NCBI GenBank assembly: GCA_030696235.1
Contig: JAUYSN010000012.1
Coordinates: forward strand, 1-10,938
From: Sulfuricella sp.
GTDB taxonomy: Bacteria > Pseudomonadota > Gammaproteobacteria > Burkholderiales > Sulfuricellaceae
Direction: 5' to 3'
DNA length: 10,938 nt
Shown: in pieces, positions 1 to 7,524 of the stretch
Position numbering within the stretch: the stretch's first letter is position 1
Layout of the letters: each line of letters begins with the position of its first letter
Translations under genes and position numbers: made by a program
The notes under the pieces: generated by a model
What the model was told of the DNA's origin: nothing
Databases searched by the model: none
The model's input: the letters and a program-made list of their open reading frames with translations, nothing else

Positions 1-263
1 GGAATCCAGTGCATCGGCTGCCGCGATGCCCCTGCTTTTCGATCCCCCGTCAGGGTCAGCACGATCGCTGTGGCGACGTACAGCGCCAGATGCAGTGCCA
101 CCACGTCGCCGCCGGGCCAGTGGCTCAGGCTGTAGAACATCATCGCCAGAGTCGGCAGCGCACCGCTGATCACGCCGCGCCAGTAATTGGAAACGCCGGC
201 CAGACGCAGGCCAAAATATAACAGGGCGATTAGCGCCGCCCCTCCGAACAAGGTCACTGTCAC
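1..263 (-). CDS. Partial membrane protein downstream of ccoG, possibly FixH-related
   Basis: Reads leftward off the window; 87 codons are visible. The start is a GTG at 263-261, preceded by AGGAAGGA (inside the end of ccoG) at good distance, so it is probably translationally linked to ccoG. The visible part has three hydrophobic stretches (about residues 3-20, 30-46 and 54-71), then a charged link (DRKAGASRQP) and MHWI at the edge. In many cbb3 clusters the gene after ccoG is fixH, and FixH proteins often begin near a similar charged-then-Trp motif, so this could be a FixH with an extra N-terminal membrane part. That is inference from position plus a weak motif. I do not recognise the N-terminal domain as a named family. 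Its place suggests a role in cbb3 oxidase assembly. Confidence 0.6.
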   Translation of the reverse strand, partial: MTVTLFGGAALIALLYFGLRLAGVSNYWRGVISGALPTLAMMFYSLSHWPGGDVVALHLALYVATAIVLTLTGDRKAGASRQPMHWI

Positions 264-267
264 TTAT

Positions 268-1713
268 TTATCCTTCCTGTTTGGCGTAAAAACGGACTTT
301 CTTTATCACCGCCTGATCCGGCTTTTTCAGCGGAGTAATGATGAACTCGATTTCGCTCACCTGGCTCACCATGGCGGGAGCAAGCTTGACGTTCGCCAGC
401 ACCATCAAACTCTTGCCTTGACGCACGCTGACCTCGCGCATCTCTCCCAAATCCACCGCACTCTCCGGCACTCCGCGCACACTGATGCGGTAATCCTGCA
501 CTTCCTGCGACTTGTTGGTAATGTGTATCTGGTAGCGGTTGCGGATATCCCCGTTCGACAACACCACGAACAGCGGCTGGCGCACCGGCTGGATGGAAAG
601 CTCGATCTCGGAACGCGAGGCGATATTGTATACCAACACACTCGCCATCACGAGTATCGCCGTACCATAGCCCAGGGTACGCAAGCGCAGCCACTCCAGA
701 TGCGGCTTGCCCGGATTCTTGCTTTCAATGTTGATTTCCGAATCGTAGCGGATCAGCCCACGCGGGAAGCCGACCGAATCCATGATGTTGTTGCAGGCAT
801 CAACGCACAGACCGCAGGAAATGCACTGATATTGCAGCCCTTTGCGGATGTCGATACCCGCCGGACACACCTGCACGCAAAATCCGCAATCGATGCAATC
901 GCCTATTCCCTCGGCCTGTCGCTCCGCGCGCGTCCGGGTGCCTGCGTGCGGCACGGCACGCCCTGCCGACCCCTCGCCGCGCTGGAAGTCATAATAAGGC
1001 GCCAGGGTTTCCGGCTCGTACATCACGCCCTGAAAACGCGCATAGGGACACATGTAAATGCACACTTGCTCGCGTGCCCAGGCAGCCGCCACATAGGTGG
1101 TCAGGGTTAAAATCAACACGGTGAAATAGGCGACGAACGGCAGATCGGCCGTGAAGAAACGCCGGGTCAGCTCGGGCGCATAACCGTAGTACATGATGAA
1201 GCTGTAGGCGGTAAAAAAGGCCAGAAGCAGCCACAAGGCGTGTGTGGCGCCATATTTGGCCAGCTTCTCAGCATTCCATGGCTGCTTGTAAAGACGAATG
1301 CGGGCGGGGCGCTCGCCCTGAATCCAGTGTTCAATAAAAATGAAAGCATCCGTCCACAGCGTCTGGAAGCAGAAATAGCCGCAGAATGCCCTCCCTACCA
1401 GGCCGGTTGCGAAGAACAGCAGAGCCGCGGCAATGAACAGCAGCAGTGCGAGAGAGATCAGGTCCTGCGGATAGAACACCAGGTCGAAGATGAAAAAACG
1501 CCGCCCCACCATGTCGAACAACACGGCCTGCGCAGGCGCATCCTGGCGCGCCCAGGGTAGCCAGGGCAGGAGGAAATAGACGCTATATGCCAGCACCATC
1601 ACGGACGTCTTGAAGGTGCGAAAAGCGCCTTTAACCGACCGGGTGTATATCGGTATCCGCCTCTGGAACAACTCTTCGGACTTTGCACCTGCTTGCAAGT
1701 TTTGTACTTTCAC
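268..1713 (-). CDS. ccoG: Cytochrome oxidase assembly ferredoxin-like protein CcoG (RdxA/FixG)
   Basis: Polytopic inner-membrane protein with two 4Fe-4S clusters, needed for cbb3 oxidase maturation; family members have been described as reducing Cu(II) to Cu(I) for CuB insertion. Seen here (numbered from the GTG at 1713, 481 residues): membrane segments near 37-54, 83-105, 157-178 and 190-212, CX3C pairs C111/C115 and C218/C222, and two ferredoxin motifs, C273-x2-C-x2-C-x3-C283 and C297-x2-C-x2-C-x3-C307. A further membrane segment near 347-363 and a C-terminal Ig-like periplasmic part follow. The frame is open back to another GTG at 1734, but that one lacks a good ribosome site, whereas GTG 1713 has AGGAG six bases ahead. 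A terminator separates it from ccoP, so it probably has its own promoter. Length is normal for the family. Identification is firm; the start is less so. Confidence 0.95.
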   Translation of the reverse strand: MKVQNLQAGAKSEELFQRRIPIYTRSVKGAFRTFKTSVMVLAYSVYFLLPWLPWARQDAPAQAVLFDMVGRRFFIFDLVFYPQDLISLALLLFIAAALLFFATGLVGRAFCGYFCFQTLWTDAFIFIEHWIQGERPARIRLYKQPWNAEKLAKYGATHALWLLLAFFTAYSFIMYYGYAPELTRRFFTADLPFVAYFTVLILTLTTYVAAAWAREQVCIYMCPYARFQGVMYEPETLAPYYDFQRGEGSAGRAVPHAGTRTRAERQAEGIGDCIDCGFCVQVCPAGIDIRKGLQYQCISCGLCVDACNNIMDSVGFPRGLIRYDSEINIESKNPGKPHLEWLRLRTLGYGTAILVMASVLVYNIASRSEIELSIQPVRQPLFVVLSNGDIRNRYQIHITNKSQEVQDYRISVRGVPESAVDLGEMREVSVRQGKSLMVLANVKLAPAMVSQVSEIEFIITPLKKPDQAVIKKVRFYAKQEG

Positions 1714-1719
1714 AAATTG

Positions 1720-1724
1720 CTCCT
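1720..1724 (-). promoter_or_regulatory. Ribosome binding site that sets the ccoG start
   Basis: AGGAG on the minus strand, six bases before the GTG at 1713-1711. The upstream in-frame GTG at 1734 has only GAAAGAC before it. This favours the shorter ccoG by seven residues. Confidence 0.6.
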
Positions 1725-1759
1725 GACCACTCACGTCTTTCGGCCAGCATTTTTCTGAA

Positions 1760-1785
1760 ATATTCTACCTGGAACGGCAGAATAT
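1760..1785. promoter_or_regulatory. Inverted repeat in the ccoG upstream region
   Basis: Left arm 1760-1769 (ATATTCTACC) and right arm 1776-1785 (GGCAGAATAT) pair at 9 of 10 positions around TGGAAC. It lies about 47 bp before the ccoG start in AT-rich DNA with TATA-like stretches (1782-1796). It could be an operator or a leader hairpin. It is not an Fnr box. No regulator is assigned. Confidence 0.45.
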
Positions 1786-1828
1786 ATTTATATACTAATG
1801 TTTTTTCACGGAAAAAAACCTCGTAAAT

Positions 1829-1857
1829 AAAAAGACCCCGCCCACAAGGCCGGGGTC
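1829..1857 (-). terminator. Rho-independent terminator after ccoP
   Basis: On the minus strand the stem GACCCCG/CGGGGTC (1851-1857 with 1834-1840, ten-base loop) is followed directly by TTTTT and more A/T. It lies 24 bases past the ccoP stop and would end the ccoNOQP transcript, separating ccoG. Confidence 0.85.
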
Positions 1858-1880
1858 CAGACGTTCAATCCGCGAACGCT

Positions 1881-2810
1881 TTATTTCTGACTGCCGCCAC
1901 CGAGCACATCGTGCACGTAAACCGTCAGCAGCTTGATCTGGTCAGCGCTGAGGCGGCCATTCCAGGCAGGCATCACGCCCTTGTTCAGACCGGAGGTGAT
2001 CACCGCCTTGACCGCAGCGACTTTCTTGTCCGCACTGCCCTGGGCAGGCACGTCGGCCCACAACCAGATCTTGTCGGTCAGGTTGGCCGCGCCGATATCC
2101 TTGTTGCCTTTAGCGTCCGCACCGTGGCATGCGACACAGCTCCCCTTGCCATGGAACAGTTCGTCGCCGGCCTTGGTTTTGGCTGCGTCCATTTTTTCGC
2201 CCGACAGGCTCAGTACATAGTTGGCGAGGCTCTCGATTTCGCCCTCGTTCAGATCTGCACCCCCCTTGGCCGGCATGATGCCAGTGCGGCCATTGGTGAT
2301 GGATGCCTGGATCTTGTCGTGAGTGCCGCCATAGAGCCAGTCGTCGTCCGTCAGGTTAGGCGCAAATGCCATCTTGCCCTGCCCGCCGCTCATATGACAG
2401 GCGGCGCAGTTGTCTGCGAACAGCACTTTGCCGGCAGAAGCCACGAAGTTGGACAACTCCGGATTCCTGGCGAACTGCTCGTAGGGCGTGGCCGCGACCA
2501 TGTCGAAATACTTCTTCTGGGATTCGCGGGCGTCCTGCAGGTCTTTCATCAGCAGGGCACGGGTGTTCCAGTGCGTGGTTTTCTCCACACCCTTGTCGTT
2601 CTTGTAGGTGATGGTGGCAATGCCGGTGGTAAAACCCTTGCCCAGCGGCCAAGCCGGGTAGGCCACCCAGTACACCACCGAGAAAATGATGGTGGCGTAG
2701 AAGGACCACAGCCACCAGGCGGGCAGCGGATTGTTGAGCTCCTGCAAATCTCCGTCCCAGACGTGGCCGGTGGTTTGCACGTTACTCTCTTGCGAGTTTC
2801 CCTGACTCAT
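1881..2810 (-). CDS. ccoP: cbb3-type cytochrome c oxidase subunit III, diheme CcoP
   Basis: Membrane-anchored diheme cytochrome c that takes electrons from soluble cytochromes and passes them to CcoO/CcoN. The 309 residues show the family N-terminus (HVWDGDLQELNNPLPAWW), one membrane segment near 32-52, then two periplasmic cytochrome c domains with heme motifs CAACH (135-139) and CVACH (225-229). Likely distal Met ligands are M179 (GIMPAKGG) and M280 (GVMPAWNG). The start ATG has AAGGAA 7 bases upstream. It is the last gene of the ccoNOQP unit, 23 bases after ccoQ, and a terminator follows. Length and motifs are normal for the family. Confidence 0.97.
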   Translation of the reverse strand: MSQGNSQESNVQTTGHVWDGDLQELNNPLPAWWLWSFYATIIFSVVYWVAYPAWPLGKGFTTGIATITYKNDKGVEKTTHWNTRALLMKDLQDARESQKKYFDMVAATPYEQFARNPELSNFVASAGKVLFADNCAACHMSGGQGKMAFAPNLTDDDWLYGGTHDKIQASITNGRTGIMPAKGGADLNEGEIESLANYVLSLSGEKMDAAKTKAGDELFHGKGSCVACHGADAKGNKDIGAANLTDKIWLWADVPAQGSADKKVAAVKAVITSGLNKGVMPAWNGRLSADQIKLLTVYVHDVLGGGSQK

Positions 2811-2833
2811 GATTAGTTCCTTTGCGTCAATAT

Positions 2834-2995
2834 TTAATCGTCTTGGAGCGGCATGTTCTTGTAGGACTCCAGGCGCTCGCCGCGCTTCTTGTTGCCATAC
2901 ACGTAAAACAGGATGGCGCAGAACGTGATGAAGAAAATCAGCAGCGCTATCGGCTTGGTATTTTCAAACCGGGTAAACCACATCAGCCATTCCAT
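2834..2995 (-). CDS. ccoQ: Small cbb3 oxidase subunit CcoQ/FixQ
   Basis: A 53-residue protein starting MEWLMWFTRF, with one membrane helix around residues 15-34 and a charged cytoplasmic tail (NKKRGERLESYKN). This is the usual size and shape of CcoQ, which stabilises the CcoNOP complex. ATG at 2995-2993 has CAGGAG 7 bases ahead; the stop is TAA at 2836-2834. It lies between ccoO (13 bases upstream) and ccoP (23 bases downstream), the standard position. Sequence identity in this family is low, so the call rests on size, membrane helix, tail charge and position. Confidence 0.92.
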   Translation of the reverse strand: MEWLMWFTRFENTKPIALLIFFITFCAILFYVYGNKKRGERLESYKNMPLQDD

Positions 2996-3008
2996 AGCGC
3001 GCTCCTGT

Positions 3009-3758
3009 TTAGCGGAATTTCACGAAGTTGTCGTTGTCGAGCTTGCTGAAGTCAACCATCGTACCCAGCACCTGCAGATAGGCCACCAGCGCATCCATTT
3101 CGGTTACATCGGCGGCGTTGCCGTCATACTTGCCGGTTTGCGCTTGCTCGATCAGGTTCTTCTGCGCATCGGGGATGTGCAACTGCTTCGCCACCTCCGC
3201 GCCGAATTCCTTGACGTTGTTGTCATACTCGGCCTTATTGGTGGAATATGGCACGCCGGTCATACGTAGCGCCGTCATGCTGCCCGCCACATCGGAAGTA
3301 TCCAGGGCAGTCATCAGCCAGGGGTAATTCGGCATCACCGACTCGGGCACCATCGAGCGTGGCGCGATCAAGTGCTGCACCTGCCACTCGTTGGAATATT
3401 TCTTGCCGACTCGCGCCAGGTCAGGGCCAGTGCGCTTGGAACCCCACTGGAACGGATGGTCATACTGCGATTCCGCCGCCAGCGAGTAATGTCCGTAGCG
3501 CATGGCCTCGTCGCGGAACGGACGAATCATCTGCGAATGGCACAGGTAACAACCCTCGCGGATGTAGATGTCGCGACCGCGATTCTCCAGCGGGCTATAG
3601 GGACGAACCATCTTGATTCCTTCGGGGGTTCTCGCATCCTCGACGGTACCTTTGATGAAAAACAGCGGCACGATTTCAACCAGGCCGCCAATACTGATGG
3701 CGATCATCGTCAGCACCAGCATCAGCCCAACATTTTTTTCAATTTTTCCGTGATCCAT
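3009..3758 (-). CDS. ccoO: cbb3-type cytochrome c oxidase subunit II, monoheme CcoO
   Basis: Monoheme membrane cytochrome c that carries electrons between CcoP and the catalytic subunit CcoN. The 249 residues have an N-terminal membrane anchor (about 10-35), the heme motif CYLCH at 70-74 in the family signature [15 protein letters not shown], and a likely distal Met at 142 (SVMPNYPW). The C-terminal part (about 190-240) continues the cytochrome domain with [20 protein letters not shown] at 3758 follows AAGGAAA. It lies 63 bases after ccoN, with a GC-rich hairpin in the gap. Nothing is missing. Confidence 0.97.
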   Translation of the reverse strand: MDHGKIEKNVGLMLVLTMIAISIGGLVEIVPLFFIKGTVEDARTPEGIKMVRPYSPLENRGRDIYIREGCYLCHSQMIRPFRDEAMRYGHYSLAAESQYDHPFQWGSKRTGPDLARVGKKYSNEWQVQHLIAPRSMVPESVMPNYPWLMTALDTSDVAGSMTALRMTGVPYSTNKAEYDNNVKEFGAEVAKQLHIPDAQKNLIEQAQTGKYDGNAADVTEMDALVAYLQVLGTMVDFSKLDNDNFVKFR

Positions 3759-3778
3759 GATCTTTCCTTATGCTTAGT

Positions 3779-3801
3779 GATGCCCCGCGCCGCGGAGCAT
3801 C
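3779..3801. promoter_or_regulatory. Intercistronic hairpin between ccoN and ccoO
   Basis: Arms GATGCCCCGCG (3779-3789) and CGCGGAGCATC (3791-3801) match at 10 of 11 positions with one base between them. In RNA a stem of about 9-10 bp with a small loop can form. No T run follows on the minus strand, so it is not a classical terminator. It could protect the ccoN message or lower ccoO expression relative to ccoN. Confidence 0.55.
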
Positions 3802-3821
3802 GTCTCTCAACCCGAGTCCCG

Positions 3822-5255
<1,434 letters not shown>

Positions 5256-5260
5256 AACTT

Positions 5261-5267
5261 TCTCCTC
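5261..5267 (-). promoter_or_regulatory. Ribosome binding site that sets the ccoN start
   Basis: GAGGAGA on the minus strand, five bases before ATG 5255-5253. It shows that the 16 extra codons open upstream (to 5303) are leader rather than protein. Confidence 0.8.
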
Positions 5268-5360
5268 GCTGTAAACATAAACCTGCGCACGACCGGTCCT
5301 CATTTCATCCAGACCGATACGAGATATTCAATGCCTCCGTGCCAGAAAGCACGCTTTTCA

Positions 5361-5378
5361 GCCATTTGGCACAATGGC
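5361..5378. repeat. Short inverted repeat at the inferred ccoN transcription start
   Basis: GCCATT (5361-5366) and AATGGC (5373-5378) are a perfect 6-bp inverted repeat around TGGCAC, overlapping the inferred +1. It may be a small 5' leader hairpin or an operator half; it could also be chance. Confidence 0.35.
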
Positions 5379-5424
5379 GCTTAATATAACCGCAAACGCG
5401 CTGAATTTCACTGACTTAGGTCAA
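5376..5424 (-). promoter_or_regulatory. Class II Fnr/Anr-type promoter of ccoNOQP
   Basis: On the minus strand, TTGAC-CTAA-GTCAG at 5424-5411 matches the Fnr consensus TTGAY-N4-RTCAA at 9 of 10 bases. Downstream, TATATT at 5388-5383 is a good -10. A start about 7 bases past the -10 falls near 5376, which puts the box centre at -41.5, the exact class II position. This leaves a leader of about 120 nt before ccoN. Fnr activation under low oxygen is inferred and fits the fnr gene just upstream. Confidence 0.75.
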
Positions 5425-5460
5425 CCAAACCGCAATTAATCAATACCTGCGTATCCGATT

Positions 5461-5535
5461 AGGGGCGAGGGGCGAGGGGCGAGAGGCGAGAGGCGAGGGG
5501 CGAGGGGCGAGAGGCGAGGGGCGAGAGGCGAGAGG
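5461..5535. repeat. Heptamer tandem repeat, AGGGGCG/AGAGGCG
   Basis: Ten complete 7-bp units and a partial eleventh, each either AGGGGCG or AGAGGCG, mixed in no simple order. It lies between the fnr stop and the ccoN promoter. Beyond it, after the hairpin at 5527-5551, period-7 CACTAGC units continue. With the hairpin and ccoN promoter it fills the fnr-ccoN gap of about 310 bases, in which I see no gene. Confidence 0.95.
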
Positions 5536-5551
5536 TTTTAGCCCTCTCGCC
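5527..5551. repeat. Nine-bp perfect hairpin at the edge of the heptamer tract
   Basis: GGCGAGAGG (5527-5535) pairs with CCTCTCGCC (5543-5551) around a 7-base loop TTTTAGC. It lies 16 bases past the fnr stop and could slow or end the fnr transcript on the minus strand, but no T run follows, so intrinsic termination is doubtful. The left arm is made of the last repeat units, so the hairpin looks like an inverted copy of the heptamer. Confidence 0.6.
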
Positions 5552-5566
5552 ACTAGCCACTAGCCT

Positions 5567-6328
5567 TCATCCCAGAGAGATGGACTTGAGGCGATCCTGA
5601 TCGAGCAATTGCACCTGCCGCCGCTCGGTGGTCAGCAGACCGCCATCCTGAAAACGGGTGAACACCCGGCACACGGTTTCCTCGGCCATGCCGAGGTAAT
5701 TGCCGATATCGCTGCGCGACATGCTCAAATTGAATTGGGAAGGGGAATAACTGCGACGCTGAAAGCGACGCGAAAGGCTTAACAGAAAAGTGGCAAGGCG
5801 CTCATCGGCATTTTTCTTGCCCAGGAGCAACATCAACTCCTGGTTATCGAGAATTTCCTGGCTCATGATCTTGAGCATCTGCTGGCGGATGGAAGGTATT
5901 TCTGCGCTGTATGCCTCCAGCACGTCGATCGGCACCTCACACACCATGGTGGTTTCCAGCGCCCGCGCCTCGCTCATATACTGATTGGCGGCCATGGCAC
6001 CCAGGCCGATCACTTCACCGGTGATGTGGAAGCCGGTGATCTGAACACGTCCATCATTGGTCAGGACATAGGATTTGACGGAGCCGCAACGGATCGCGTA
6101 GACGGCGCGCAAGGGTTCACCAATCCGGTAGAGCAGTTCGCCACGCTTGAAAATCTTGCGATTTCTGACTATCGTTTCCAGCAGACGCAGGTCTACATCC
6201 GGGCCGTTAACCTCGCGGCACAAACCATAAATCCCGCAATCCTTGCAGGTAACCGGGGAGCACACTTCAGGTTCCGCTACACGCGGCGGCGCCGGCCGTC
6301 TCGGCGTCAATCGTGCAACGGCTGTCAC
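5567..6328 (-). CDS. fnr: Fnr/Anr-type oxygen-sensing transcription regulator
   Basis: Crp-Fnr family activator of 253 residues. Cysteines C28-x2-C31-x5-C37 and C130 (VCEVPIDVL) match the four ligands of the oxygen-labile 4Fe-4S cluster of E. coli FNR in spacing and context; C23 and C81 are extra. A cNMP-like sensor barrel (about 55-140), a dimer helix (about 145-170) and a helix-turn-helix (about 205-228) follow. The recognition helix reads E217-T-V-C220-R221, where FNR has E-x-x-S-R, so the Ser contact residue is Cys. The start is GTG at 6328, overlapping the sco stop by GTGA, so the two are probably translationally coupled. It is the last gene of rrf2-sco-fnr and lies just before the Fnr-type promoter of ccoN, its likely target. 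Confidence 0.93.
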   Translation of the reverse strand: MTAVARLTPRRPAPPRVAEPEVCSPVTCKDCGIYGLCREVNGPDVDLRLLETIVRNRKIFKRGELLYRIGEPLRAVYAIRCGSVKSYVLTNDGRVQITGFHITGEVIGLGAMAANQYMSEARALETTMVCEVPIDVLEAYSAEIPSIRQQMLKIMSQEILDNQELMLLLGKKNADERLATFLLSLSRRFQRRSYSPSQFNLSMSRSDIGNYLGMAEETVCRVFTRFQDGGLLTTERRQVQLLDQDRLKSISLG

Positions 6329-6942
6329 GGTTTCTCACCCAGAAGCAGTTTCACATCATGCACGATCGACACCAGTTCAGCATCGTGATTGATCAGCACA
6401 CGCAAGCGGCCATGAGGATCGAAGCCATAAACGCCTGCGCTGTGATCCAGCAGATAGCCCGCCGCGGAACCAGAATCATGTTTGGCGTAAGTCACCTTGA
6501 ACTCCTTGGCGGTTCTGGCGATAGCTGATTCATCGCCGTACAGGGCCAGAAAATCTTTATGAAAATAAGTCACAAAATTCGCCAGTTTTTCCGGCGTATC
6601 GCGCGCCGGGTCCAGCGTTACAAATAGCACCTGGACTCGCGCAGCGTCATCGCCCAACCGTTTCTGCACCATGGACAACCCCGACAGCATGGTCAGGCAT
6701 ACGTCAGGACAATGAGTATAGCCAAAAAAAAGCAATACCGCCTTGCCCTTGAAATCGGCCAGCGTGCGCGTCTTGCCATGATGGTCGACAAGGCGGAAAT
6801 CCCTGGCGAAATCAGCGCCGGTAATATCAGTTGCAACGAATGGCTCGGCCGGGGCACTTTTATCGGCACAACCGGACAACAATGTCAGCGCGCAGGCCAC
6901 AGCAGCCGACCACAAGCCAAATCGTTCGATAATGGGGCGCAA
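6325..6942 (-). CDS. SCO1/SenC-type copper chaperone lipoprotein
   Basis: Periplasmic thioredoxin-fold protein that delivers or reduces copper for heme-copper oxidase assembly. The 205 residues begin with a signal peptide ending in a lipobox (LLSGC, C25). The core has the copper motif C78-P-D-V-C82 in FFGYTHCPDVC and the third ligand H167 (YLLDHSAGVYGFD). The start is a TTG at 6942 directly after the rrf2 TAA, with GAGGG four bases upstream; no in-frame ATG lies near the signal peptide. The fnr start overlaps its end. Its pairing with a cbb3 cluster suggests a role in CuB loading, although some Sco proteins act on caa3/aa3 CuA; no such oxidase is seen here. Confidence 0.93.
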   Translation of the reverse strand: MRPIIERFGLWSAAVACALTLLSGCADKSAPAEPFVATDITGADFARDFRLVDHHGKTRTLADFKGKAVLLFFGYTHCPDVCLTMLSGLSMVQKRLGDDAARVQVLFVTLDPARDTPEKLANFVTYFHKDFLALYGDESAIARTAKEFKVTYAKHDSGSAAGYLLDHSAGVYGFDPHGRLRVLINHDAELVSIVHDVKLLLGEKP

Positions 6943-7416
6943 TTAACCCTCTGCCTGACCCATTTCATCCATCATCGCCATCGGCAAGTCGCAAATGCGA
7001 TACTTCCCGCTTAGAACCGCAGCGGCCAACCGGTCAAGCGTCTGCTCATGCAGCAGCGCAACAATTTTTTCCTTGATCGGCTTCCATTTGGTATGCACAG
7101 GGCAGGCTGTTTCGTCGCTGCAAACTTTCAGCCCCAGAACGCAATTTTCAGTAAAGCCAACCCCTTCAATCAGGGTGACGATCTGCATCAGATCGGTCTT
7201 TTCCCCTCCCTCGCGCAGACAGAACCCCCCTTGGCGACCACGATAGGAATAAAGCAGATTTCCCTTGCACAGGCTTTGCATGATTTTGGCCAAATAGGCC
7301 GTGGGAACGCCGAGATATTCAGAGACCTTGCGGTTCAGAATCGGTTCACCCGGAGGCCGCGTGGCGATATAAATAAGGGCCTGGATGGCATACTGGCTGG
7401 TACGGGATAAAATCAT
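6943..7416 (-). CDS. Rrf2-family regulator with three-cysteine motif
   Basis: Rrf2 winged-helix transcription factor of 157 residues (IscR/NsrR relatives). The start MILSRTSQYAIQALIYIA and RGRQGGFCL wing are typical. Three cysteines, C92-x6-C99-x5-C105 followed by P-V-H108, match the iron-sulfur ligand region, but the first gap (six) is longer than the usual five of IscR or four to five of NsrR. The protein could sense iron-sulfur status, nitric oxide or redox; the exact subtype cannot be set here. It is first in the rrf2-sco-fnr operon (TAA abuts the sco TTG). ATG 7416 has AGGA about 9 bases ahead. It probably controls its own operon and perhaps the oxidase. Confidence 0.9.
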   Translation of the reverse strand: MILSRTSQYAIQALIYIATRPPGEPILNRKVSEYLGVPTAYLAKIMQSLCKGNLLYSYRGRQGGFCLREGGEKTDLMQIVTLIEGVGFTENCVLGLKVCSDETACPVHTKWKPIKEKIVALLHEQTLDRLAAAVLSGKYRICDLPMAMMDEMGQAEG

Positions 7417-7524
7417 GGCCTGAATCCTGAATAATCGTTGCTAAAAATTATATAACTTATAGGTCTGAATATCCTAAAATTGCGAAAGATTTTTTTGATA
7501 AAAAACAGGGATTATTTTTATTTA
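7417..7524 (-). promoter_or_regulatory. AT-rich upstream region of rrf2-sco-fnr
   Basis: About 108 bases between bioD and rrf2. On the minus strand TATAAT occurs around 7453-7448, a fair -10, with only a weak TTAGGA candidate -35 at 19 bp. No convincing Fnr box or long inverted repeat is seen. The bioD terminator, if any, is not visible. Confidence 0.4.

Noticed and set aside
187..1110. Long plus-strand frame opposite ccoG
   Set aside because: It is a mirror of ccoG, whose iron-sulfur and membrane motifs are intact; the plus-strand product shows no recognisable motifs and is His/Arg-rich.
1911..2816. Plus-strand frame of 301 codons opposite ccoP
   Set aside because: Shadow of ccoP; the two heme motifs on the minus strand settle the coding strand.
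5361..5380. Sigma-54 promoter from TGGCAC
   Set aside because: The -12 part (TTGC) is absent at the required spacing.
5431..5445. Second Fnr box (TTGAT half-site on the minus strand)
   Set aside because: Only one half matches; the other half (TGCGG) does not.
5527..5551. Intrinsic terminator for fnr
   Set aside because: The hairpin is strong but has no T run after it on the minus strand; kept as a repeat only.
5461..5560. CRISPR-like array
   Set aside because: The units are 7 bp, contiguous, with no spacers.
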